Of a stretch of 64,000 nt of DNA, positions 45,998-56,064 are shown piece after piece (positions within the stretch are counted from its first letter, which is position 1; each line of letters starts with the position of its first letter). The stretch is from contig NC_081408.1 of assembly GCF_030272615.1 (NCBI RefSeq), forward strand, positions 621,608,476-621,672,475, given 5' to 3'. The DNA is from Cryptomeria japonica (taxonomy: Eukaryota; Streptophyta; Pinopsida; Cupressales; Cupressaceae). Below the pieces are notes generated by a model, which did not search any database, was not told the DNA's origin, and saw only the letters and a list, made by a program, of their open reading frames with translations. The translations under genes and the position numbers were made by a program.

Positions 45998-46954
45998 TTG
46001 TATGCATTCTTCATTTCAAAAACGTCGAATCTTTATTTGCAAGACTTTCATTCCTTTGATAATGTATTTTCTTATGATGATTATGATTTTAGTAAGGAAG
46101 AACTAGATGAGGCCCTTGATGAGTTTCTATACCCTAAACCTTCTAAACCTACATTTTGCCAAAAGATAATTAACCTTTTTACTATGTCATTTTGTAGTGA
46201 TGAGAAAGATAAGAATGGTTCTTCTCATGAATACATTCTTATCAACTCATCCTCTAAATATAGTAATATGGTAATTTATAGCAATCCCCTTTATGAGGAC
46301 CTATCTCCTTTTGAATCTAAAGACAAATCATTTAATAGATATGATCATGTTATGTTGGATGATGCTCTTGATTATTTCATATCTTTGTCAACTTCTTCAA
46401 AAAAATATCACACATCTAAAAGATTGATTAACATGATAAATGTGAATGAATACAAAAAACCTCTCTTTACGGTTCAAGGTGGTTATGGAAATGATCCTTT
46501 TTGTACCCCTCGCAAACCTGTTATCATTGTGCAAGGAGGATATCCCACTAAGAGTCCTTATTAGTATGCTAAACAAATAACTAGAGAGAGTTATCATTCG
46601 ATTTCTCATACCTCTAACACAAGAAACAATAGGAAACCTAATCCTCCTCTGGTTATTCCAACTTCACTTCCTAATCCTCAACCCATTCCTCTTTAAGCAC
46701 TTCGCATTTCACAAGCCCTTGGTAAGGAGTATGATCTCATTTAACAACTCAAGATGACTCCTGCCAAGATCTCCCTTTGGGATTTAATTCAAACTTCTTC
46801 AACATATCATAGAATGTTACAAGATGTCTTGAAAACCTTGAATGTCCCACCAACAATGACATCCAATAATTTGGCTTCTTTGATTGACTCTATAACCACA
46901 CCTAAAGCTCAAATTGTGTTCACTCAAGATGAGTTACCTCCTAGTGAATTTTAA
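45998..46954 (+). pseudogene. Gypsy G N-terminal region before protease, broken
   Basis: 45998-46564 is open and encodes an acidic, Ser/Tyr-rich protein (DEALDEFLYPKPSKP; GGYGNDPF and GGYPTKSP near its end) that I do not recognise. After stops at 46562 and 46696, 46754-46954 gives MTPAKISLWDLIQTSSTYH ... FTQDELPP. That is the segment that precedes the protease in Tat/Athila-type Gypsy polyproteins. The Gag core seen in F (GKGDP, W...LP) is missing, so it was either deleted or never present. Confidence 0.65.
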
Positions 46955-47046
46955 TGTCAATATGACCCTCTCATGATTGTTGTTATTATCAATGAAAAAT
47001 GCTATAAGATGAACTCTTGTCAATAATGGTTTTGGCCTTAATGTTT

Positions 47047-47214
47047 TTTATTAAGGAAAATCGGGTTTTAAGGGACCTGAAACCCACTTACATAACGAAA
47101 AAATAAGCATGAAAGAAACTAGAGAGAACATAACATAGAAAGAAAAGTTGCAAAAGACTAGCAGAGAAAACAACGGCTAGGGAAAAGGACAGCAAAACAC
47201 CAGCGAGAGACTAG
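47047..47214 (-). mobile_element. Small retroposon-like insertion in Gypsy G protease
   Basis: A 168-bp block interrupts the protease-coding sequence. It is flanked by ATGTTT at 47041-47046 and 47215-47220, and removing one copy restores a continuous alignment position. On the minus strand it ends CCTTAATAAAAA, a polyadenylation-signal-like tail. It may be a SINE, a 5'-truncated LINE or a retroposed transcript end. The family is unknown. Confidence 0.5.
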
Positions 47215-48960
47215 ATGTTTATAGTGTTAATATGTTTCATAAGATTGACGTGGACACTTCTCTCATCAAACCTAATTCCCTTACTATCTGTGGCTTTGAT
47301 AATGTAGTTAGGTCTTCATTAGGTATCATAACCTTGCCTATTAAGGTAGGATCGGTTACCTTATCTACACCTATTCATGCCATGCCCGATAACTTGACCT
47401 ACAATTTGTTGTTAGGTAGACCTTGGATTCATAACATGCAAGTTGTCCCTTCTACTTTGCATAGGAAATTCAAGTTTATTTATAACAACAAGATGTGTAC
47501 CTTGCTCACCCATACCAATCTCCAAGTTTGTTTACAAACATCTACTTCTAAATATTCCTCTACTAGTTCCTCACCAACTGCTTCTGAAGTCCCTTCTAGC
47601 ATTCCTTCTCCTTCTAGCACAACTTTATCTTCTACTAATCCTATTCCTCCTATTGATCCTGAAGTCCCTCAAAAGGATTCTTCTCAATTTGAATCTCCTC
47701 CTGAAGATGTCTTTTCCCCCAAGAAGGTACTCTCGGATGATGTTTGGGGGTCCTTGGACTTTAACCCTACCTTTGTAGGAGAATAAAAAATCCCTCAAGA
47801 TAATCTAAGGTTGAAAAGAAGAAAGACAAGGATGAACCTAAAAAGCAACCCACTTTGTCTAAACCATTAAGTAACAACTTTATGGCTACTTCTAATTCTA
47901 AACCTTCATATACCTCCACTTCAACTGATTTTGACATTCAAACCTATGAAAAACCTCCTTCCCTTCCTGAAATGGCTAACCTCTATGGTCCTAGTTTACA
48001 TATCCTAGTTAAGAGAGGATATAATGGAAATGGTTGTGGTGCTCAAGAACAAGGGATCAAAGTTCCTATATAAAGTAACTATCATGAGACATCTTTTGGA
48101 CTTGGATACAATCCCCTCAAAACCACTAAAGCTTCCAAGAGACCATCTATTAGTGTTAATGTCTTTTTTATTTCTCCTAAACCCCTTTCATTAAGGCATC
48201 CTGAATCTATTAATTCTAATTCAAGTGCCTTTGGTTTGGATGTTTTTTCTACTGATGAATCCTTAGTTGAGTTTTTAGGAGCTTATGATAATCTTCCTCG
48301 TTGCCATCATAACCGTGGGTTTCCCTATTGTTTGAATGTGGAAGCATACTTTGGGGAAGACGTTGAATTAGCTAAAGATAATGATACAATGATTAAGGAG
48401 TTTCCTCAACTAAAGGGTATTCCTCAACAAAGTAATATCCTTATAACTGATACCATTGGCATAAAGATGGATCCTTGCAATGAAGACAAAATTATAAAGA
48501 TAGGGAACTGCCTAACTAATGATTAACAGAAGGAATATTCTGACTTATTACATGAGTTCCCTGAAATCTTTGCTTGGATATAGTCTGATATGTCTGGCAT
48601 TGATCCTAAGATTGTTACTCATAATATTGTCTTGGTTCCTGATGCTAAACCTTGGAAGCAGAAAATTAGAAAAATGAATCCCAAAATAGCTTTGCTCATC
48701 AAAGCTAAAATTGAGAAATTATTGGACGTGGGATTCATTCACCCTATTGATTATTCTCCTTGGATTTTGAATATTGTCATTGTGGCTAAACCTGATAATA
48801 AGATTAGGATGTGTACCATTATTTGAGATCTGAATAAGGCTTCCTTAAAGGATGATTTTTTGCTTCCTAACATTGACGTGATAGTGGATTCTATTGTTGG
48901 ACATGTCTTTTTGTCCTTTATGGACGGCTTCTCAGTATATAATCAAATCTTCATTAATCT
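47215..48960 (+). pseudogene. Gypsy G protease end and RT start, broken
   Basis: 47232-47786 aligns with the protease C-terminal half (LTICGFDNVVRSSLGIITLPIKVG; YNLLLGRPWIHNMQVVPSTLH). Before the small insertion the active site reads NNG instead of DNG or DTG (about 47018). A Ser/Pro linker follows. 48500-48960 is the RT N-terminus (HEFPEIFAW; IVTHNIVLVPDAKPWKQKIRKM; EKLLDVGFIHPIDYSPW; DLNKASLKDDFLLPNIDVIVDSIVGH; FMDGFSVYNQIFI). Stops lie near 47784, 48071, 48524, 48581 and 48824. The RT ends abruptly near 48958, before the catalytic YxDD, at the start of an inverted block. Confidence 0.85.
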
Positions 48961-49975
48961 TGTTCATGGGCTCCTTAAGAGGCGTACCTTCCACATCTTC
49001 TATTTTGTAAGCACTTGACCCATAAACCTTAGTGATGATATATGGTCCAAGACAATTTGGGCTAAACTTTCATCTTTCTTTAGGTAAGGTATTTACGTTA
49101 CGTTGATTCTCATAGAGCAGTAGGTCGCCCACTAAGAAGGAATGCTTAATAAGCTTATCATTGTAACTTCACTGCAAGGATTTATGATATGCTTGAATAG
49201 TCTCAAGAGTGTTTATACATCGTTCATCAAGAATTTCAAGTTGTTGAAGGCGTTGTTCTCGATAAAAATCATCATCGACTATACCCTCAGGAGAAATTCT
49301 CAGTGAGGGAATCTCTAACTCTAAAGACATAATAGCATCAGCACCATAAAAAGGATTGTAGGGGGTAGTACCCGTCGCTATGCACACACTTGTTCAATAA
49401 GCCCAAAGGGCATAGGTCAATTGGGTGTGCCAATCCTTACCATTTGTTTAAAATCTTGCGAAGAATTTGTTCCAGAACTTTATTAGAGGACTCATCTTGG
49501 CCATTAGATTGGGGATAATAGGGTGTAAAAAAATGATGTTGAATATGTATTTTTCGAGAAATTTCTTCACATCTTTGTTCTTAATTGAAGTCCCATAGTC
49601 AGAGACCATAGTTGAAGGAAATCCAAATTGAGCAATAATGTTATCTAAGATAAATTGATAAATTACTTCAGCAATAGTGGATCGAAGATGAACCGCTTCT
49701 ACCCACTTCGTAAAATAGTCTGTAGTAGCTATAATGAAAGTATGTCCTTGGGATGAAGGAGGAGAAATTTTTCCAATAAAATCCAAGCCCCACATGGAAA
49801 AGGGCCAAGAGGCCACTTGTGACTTAATCTCTTATGCAGGAGCATAAATCAAATTGTTATGTTGTTGACACTGATGACACTTCTTAACAAATTCAAAGGA
49901 ATCTTTCTCTATGGTATTCTAATAAAATCCCATTCGAAGCAACCTTTGAACTAAAGTTTTACCTAACATGTGGTT
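48961..49975 (-). pseudogene. Inverted Gypsy integrase block inside G
   Basis: On the minus strand, from 49975 downward: integrase zinc region (GKTLVQRLLRMGFYW, FVKKCHQCQQHN), core (WPFSMWGLDFIGKI, TDYFTKWVEAV, FGFPSTMVSDYGTSIKN, with the usual DNG as DYG), C-terminal part (TGTTPYNPFYGADAI, LEILDERCINTL) and an AYKI..VEGTPLKEPMN end near 48965. Plus-strand RT precedes it and the plus-strand 3' untranslated region and PPT follow it. It is therefore either an internal inversion with loss of RT end and RNase H, or an inverted insertion from a related element. Confidence 0.8.
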
Positions 49976-50128
49976 TTGTAGGGTGTGGTTCCTAACAGTG
50001 TACTACAGATACCGTTGGGGGCTTCGTGACACCTTATGGATATATCCTTTTTCATGAAATGTTTACTTTTATGTACTTTATCTTGCATATGCACGTAGTG
50101 TCACATGACCGTTAAAGTTGGGGATAAA

Positions 50129-50963
50129 TGTAGCATCATAAATTGTACACCCTAAATTGGGTGGTACAATTCCACGCTTGGGTTAGCACATGCCTTAGTA
50201 TGTTTGCATTTTGCATTTCAAATTCCTCCTTAAGATTTTAATTAATTAATTTAATTTAATTAAAGGTCTTCTCTTATCACTCTACACATCATAAAATTGG
50301 TCCCTTTACCCTAAGTGTGCCCCTTTTTATTTTATTCTCCCAATTAATCATTTCATCAAATACCCTAATTATGTCTAATTTTGACCTTCAAGGCTCGATT
50401 TTGCATATTGAAACATCGCAAATTCCCACATACTCTTGGATTTTGCTTCAAAATCACAATATCTTGTTTCCCAAAAAATTTGGCAAAAAGTTGGTTGGAC
50501 CATGTTGGTACCAACATGGTCCCTACTCTTTCTTCCTGAATTTTGGGAGCATGTTCTAGTGGTATTAATATTCAAATCCAAGAGATTGGTGAAAAATATT
50601 ATTTCTAAGTCGGCCTTTGACTTTAAAAAAAGGTAGGGTCTCCTGCATAAACCCTTCCTTTCCTCATTTGAAGATCTAAGATGTAGCAATTGAAGGAGAT
50701 TCTTATGAAGTGAAAGTGTTGGTTTTATAAAGTCTTCAATAGCAAATCAAGCATTCACCAAGTCTACATCTAGTATTTTCAACACCCTTTAGAAGATTTT
50801 AAGACATTTAAGAATAATAGGAAATCAATGACGGATGATTAGCTTGTACCTCTCTCTTAGGGGTGGGTGCAGGTACATGAATCTAACAGACGCACGAATT
50901 TCAAGATCGACGAAAGACACAGAGATAGTCTCAGGGGCCAGAATCCGATCTCAAATCACAAAA
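50129..50963 (+). repeat. 3' LTR of Gypsy G, truncated
   Basis: It starts TGTAGCATCATAAATTGTAC after the PPT. It aligns with 43597-44405 and stops near 50963, where the 5' LTR continues with sequence absent here. A perfect 26-bp palindrome occupies 50497-50522 (half-site GGACCATGTTGGT). Confidence 0.82.
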
Positions 50964-53136
50964 TTAATTTTTATTTTAAACATCTTCCAATGCATCATGT
51001 TACAACCAACATTACTCATATGAATTAACCATAACATATCATGAAAGCATAAACTACTTAAGCATAACCATATTCTTAACATTATTTATGCAATCAGAAT
51101 AACATTACACAACTATCATTTCTCTAGGGTACTTCAACGCCATTACTTAGCTATTACTAACACATGCACACATCCACAATATGATTCCATAAAAAATTAA
51201 TGCATCTAACTATATTCATTTCCCAATAAACCTCTATCCTTCTTATCACAAGGATCATTACCTAAGAATGCATATCCTAACATATACCCATTATTTCCTT
51301 AAGTTCATTTTAAAACACCAAATCCAAATTTTCCTAAGCCACATTTCTATGATCCATTTAATACATCATGATTCTAATTAACCATTAGCCATAAAGAGAA
51401 CTAGATCATTTCATTAAGGATATTCGTTACACATTATATCAAGATTACTCTCCATATACATATGCAAGATTATAACAGCAAGTACTAATCTTCTTTCCAA
51501 TTACAATCGCATGCTACTAGACCCATTCAAGAACCATATTATACAACAAGTATGCACGTAATATAATTATTCAAGTCCCTAATCCGACATAAGATCTCAA
51601 TCTTAACATAATGAATATTCTTACAACATGAACCATACAATGAGTACATCATCCTGTTTTTTTACAAGATAATGGTTTCTACATCATCATGTCCTATTAC
51701 ATGAGAACACATGATACAAGAACATAATATACTTTACAATTCCATTATGATATAATATTCTATCTCAAATACATAGAATTCAGCTCCACAACTATCCGCA
51801 TAATGATGAACCATAGAATCCATAGCCACACATTCTAGCATCTAATGAAGAACATCCCAATGGAAGAAGGCATCAAACCACCCAACCATGTGGAACCAAA
51901 TTGGAACCACCCCCATGCTAGGAGATGACATGGAGTTCCAACTCACACTCAATACCTAGGTTGACACCTAACAACCAAGGGACTCAACAAGACAACAACC
52001 ACAACAATGAATCAAATCACATCACAAGGCTAATCACAAATCAATAAATTCCCAGAGGCATAATCAACAATCAAGGAATAAGGATAATGGACACATGTAG
52101 GGAAGAGTGTGATCACATGCTAGCCTCATCTGGAATCCACCTCAACCTTGGAGCCAGACAAGGGAGGTCATTTTACCGCTCCAATGGTCTTCCCAACCAT
52201 AGATCCCAAAACCATCTCCTTAGGACCCTCAATTGGGGAATACAACTCAAATTAATTATCTTTATTAAGTGAATCCTAACTACCCATCCCATTAATTAAT
52301 TTATTAAGGTTATCACTTGCAATTACAAGAAAAATGCTTCATGTGGTTCCATCAAGTCTAGACTCCCTCCTAGAGATCCATTGCTCATGACCCTAGTCCT
52401 ACACATGCAAGAGCCCACTCTCCTAACCATAGACCATAACCTAAGGATGAAACATAAACCAAAATAGCATCATAGTAACAAGTTGAAGGCTCTCAAGAGT
52501 CATAATTCTAGTCACATCATCACTGACACAATCTAAAACATAATATGAATCATACATCCAAATGCAAGCAAGAGCCTTCACTAAAATAACATAACAATGA
52601 ATCAAAGCATAAACGTGGGTTCAAAGGCTAATCCAAAACAAATTCCAATCCTCAACAGTGAGGCAATAACATCCCACTCGAGCTCTCATAAACATTCCTC
52701 AATAGCGAGGCATTCTTCCTCTCACTGAAGGAAATCAACATAAGAACAATATCCTCAACAGTAAGGCAAAAATCCTCTTACTAGAGCACAAAAACAACAT
52801 GTAATAATCAAGATGGCATCATAAACACCTCTAAGGAACTCAATTCAATCACAAAAAGCCTCTGATAAATGCCCAAAATCAAACAAATCAATCACAGTGA
52901 ACAAAAATGCCAAAGCCTGCAACTAAAAGTAGTTTAGCCCATAACCCAAGTAGAATGGCGCATAGGGGGTGAAGAATGGAACATAGGGGTAATTCCCTAA
53001 TGCATCCATGTCAAACAATAGAGCATTTAAGCTCCAAAATTGCACATAAAGGGTAGGATGCAGTTTTGAAGGAGAATGATGCAAACATGTGACAAACACA
53101 CCCTGAGTTGAACATAGGCTTGCCAATTGACTATGT
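50964..53136. other. AT-rich non-coding stretch, no gene recognised
   Basis: No reading frame with protein character on either strand. Three copies of a small CCTC...GAGG-type inverted unit (CCTCAACAGTGAGGCA and variants) lie at 52650-52665, 52697-52712 and 52753-52768. Otherwise it looks like decayed repeat sequence. Confidence 0.6.
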
Positions 53137-53497
53137 TGTTAGGGTTTCAAGCAGATCTGAAGAAAATATGAACTAACAATTATATGCAGATCTAAATACA
53201 AAAGATAAAGGAATAAAACAGGACACAGATAACATAGATATTTAACATGGTTCACCCAGAATGGGTTACGTCTACCATACATAGTCATCCTATCTTTCTT
53301 ATTATCCAGCAAAAATAGTACATAAACCTCTCTATGCCTTAAGCATCCTAGCCGCTTATAACATGCATTTTTAGGGCAATAGACAAAGTCGTCTTTTTTA
53401 GGGTTTTATTACAATGTCAGTTTTCATCAACAAAAAAGTCCAAAAAAATACGTGTTGGGTGTAAAGTACGTTGCTTATCAGTCGCCACATATCAACA
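53137..53497 (-). repeat. 3' LTR of Copia D
   Basis: 361 bp. TGTTGATATGTGG ... CCCTAACA on the minus strand. The GC-rich block of the B LTR is replaced by a short unrelated stretch (about 53430-53460). Confidence 0.88.
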
Positions 53498-53633
53498 ATC
53501 TCCCACTTGGAGACTAATCAGACTCCACACCAAACAATCTCCCACTTGAAGACTGATACTACATGACACCACTGTACTTGCAACATCTGCTGGATAAAAC
53601 GTTGGGACTCGACTGGTATAAATTCCACAATTA

Positions 53634-55573
53634 TCAATCAAGAAGACCAACAGAAACTGATGAAGAAATCAGCTTCTCCTGTGGAACTGCCTTCGTGAAC
53701 ATATCAGCAGGATTCTCACTTATGTGAATCTTCTCAAGCCATAACTAACCCTCATCCAAAACAATCCGGATGAAGTGGTACCTCAGCTGAATGTGCTTTG
53801 TCCTTGAATGAAAAGCAAAGTTCTTCGTAAGATGAATGGCACTCTAGCTATCAGTATACAATGGGTGATCCTCTTGTGTCTAACCCAATTCCTCCAGAAA
53901 ATATTGTAACCAAATCATCTCCTTGTTGGCTTCTGTAGCAACAACATACTCAGCTTTAGTGGTTGAAAGTGCAACAACCTTTTGCAGCCTAGAAATCCAA
54001 CTGACTGCAGTTCCCCCTATAGTAAAAACATACCTTGTACTACTCCTCCATGAATCAATATTACGTACCAGATCAAAGTCAACAAATCCACTCAGAGCAG
54101 GATTAGATCCTTTGAAACATAATGCCTTCGTAATAGTTCCTTTCAAATACCGAAGAATCCATTTCAAACCATTCCAATGTTCCATACCCGGATTAATCAT
54201 AAACCTACTCACAACTCCCACTGCATGTGTAATATCTGGCCTTGTGCAAACCATTGCATACATCAGACTGCCAATAGCTGATGAATACGGGATGTTAGAC
54301 ATTTTATTTACCTCTTCTTATGCCTTTGGGCACATCTCCTTAGTCAATTTGAAATGACTAGCCAAAGGTGTACTAACTGCTTTTGCATCCTGCATGTTAA
54401 ATCTTTTCAACACCTTCTTTATATACTCACTTTGGGACAAATTCAAGGTTCTATTTTTCCTATCCCGTGTAATCCTCATTCCGAGAATTTGCTTAGCTGC
54501 ACCCAAATCCTTCATAGCAAATAACCTGGCTAATTTTTGTTTAAGATCATTTATATGTTGCATGTTAGACCCAACAACAAGCATGTCATCAACATAAAGC
54601 AACAGGATAATATGACTGCCATTATCCAATCTCTTAAAATATACACAATGATCAGAATGACATCTATGATAACCGTGTTCAGCCATGAAACTATCAAATT
54701 TTAAATACCATTGTCGGGGTGCTTGCTTTAGGCCATACAAACTTTTCTTCAACCTGCACACCAAATTCTCCTTACCTTTGACCTCATATCCCTGTGGTTG
54801 CAACATGTAAATTTCCTCCTCCAAATCTCCGTGGAGAAAAGTTGTTTTGACATCTAATTGTTCAAGATGTAAATCATCTGCAGCCACAAGACTAAGTACA
54901 GTTCTAATTGAAGTCATTTTTACAACTGGAAAAAATATTTCATCATAATCTATACCCTTTTTCTATACAAAACCTTTTACCACAAGTCTGGCCTTATATC
55001 TTTTTTGACCTCCTTCCTCCTCCTTCAACCGATAAACCCATTTGTTAGGCAAGGCTCTTTTTTCTGCAGGTAAAGGAACTAAGTCCCAAGTCTTATTTTT
55101 CATCAATGAGTCCATCTCCTCTTTCATGCCTAGCTCCCACTGTTGTTTGGCATCCACCTGCATTGCTTCTTCATATTCTTTCGGTTTACTAGAATCAGTT
55201 AATAAAATAGAATACAAAGAAGGAGAAAATCTTTCAAGGGGTCTACTTGACCGCATAGAACATCTAATACTTGCAGGAATTTGTGGGACAATCTGTTGTT
55301 GCTAAGTATCAGGGACTTGTGGCATTTCATTTTCAGGAATCACATCCAACACCACATATTCTTGTTTGTCTTGTTCATGCTTCTTTTCCTGCATTTGTTC
55401 TTTATACATAACCTTCTCATTGAATATAACATCTCTACTTCTAATTATTTTCTTATTTTCAAAATCCCACAACTGATAGCCGTATTCATCTATCCTGTAT
55501 CCAATGAAGGTACATTTCTGAGATTTAGCATCAAGCTTGGTTCTGTTTTCTTTATCAACATGGACAAAAGCTT
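53634..55573 (-). pseudogene. Copia D pol, 3' part: integrase end, RT, RNase H
   Basis: Minus-strand frame from 55573: AFVHVDKENRTKLDAK near the insertion point, linker, RT (KNKTWDLVPLPAEKRALPNKW; MLQPQGYEVKGKENLVC; LLLYVDDMLVVGS near 54600) and RNase H (STTKAEYVVATEA; RTKHIQLRYHF). Stops include CAG-to-TAG near 54964 and a CAG-to-TAA near 54316. RT catalytic residues are still present. The end is at TGA 53636-53634. Confidence 0.88.
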
Positions 55574-56004
55574 TGTTGAAATGTGGCGACTAATCAGTAA
55601 AGTATTGTACACTCAGCACGTATCCTCGTCGGGGTCCGGGGCCGGGCTAGGCCTCGGGCAGGGGTTCGAAGGCGGCAGCCCCCGAGAAAAAAAAAATTTG
55701 CCATTTTTCGTTGATGAAAACCGACATTGTAATCAAACCCTAAAAAGGTCGACTTTGTTTGTTGCCCTAAAAATGCATGTTATAAGCGACTGGGATGCTT
55801 AAGGCATTGGAAGGTTGATGTACTATTTTTGCTGGATAATAAGAAAGATTGGATGGCTATGTATGGTGGACGTAACCCATTCTGGGTGAACCACGTTAAA
55901 TCTTTGTGTTATCTGTGTCCTGTTTTATTTCTTTATCTTTTGTATTTAAATCTGCATATAATTGTTAGTTCATATTTGCTACAGATCTGCTTGCAACCCT
56001 AACA
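55574..56004 (+). repeat. 5' LTR of Copia C
   Basis: 431 bp, TGTTGAAATGTGGCGAC ... CAACCCTAACA, with the GC-rich block at 55617-55686. Confidence 0.95.
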
Positions 56005-56006
56005 AT

Positions 56007-56018
56007 TGGTATCAGAGC
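56007..56018 (+). other. Primer-binding site, initiator-Met tRNA type (Copia C)
   Basis: TGGTATCAGAGC, two bases after the LTR end. Confidence 0.95.
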
Positions 56019-56064
56019 GAGGTTTTCTGTAAATTGGCAGGACTTTCAGATTTGAGTGGGAGCA

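Larger units (their letters stand above)
43597..50963 (+). mobile_element. Gypsy retrotransposon G, rearranged
   Basis: 5' LTR (43597-45860, enlarged by a solo LTR), PBS like that of F, protease and RT relics on plus, an inverted integrase block, a PPT (50112-50128), then a 3' LTR of which only about 835 bp remain. The two LTRs align from TGYAGCATCRTAAATTGTAC to the CCAGAATC region. It shares the GGACC hairpin module and the PBS with F but otherwise differs from it. No TSD can be tested, because the 3' LTR is truncated. Confidence 0.8.

Noticed and set aside
52650-52768. Three CCTC...GAGG inverted units considered as a CRISPR-like or regulatory array
   Set aside because: Only three short imperfect units with uneven spacing (47 and 56 bp), in a plant-like genome and without associated genes.
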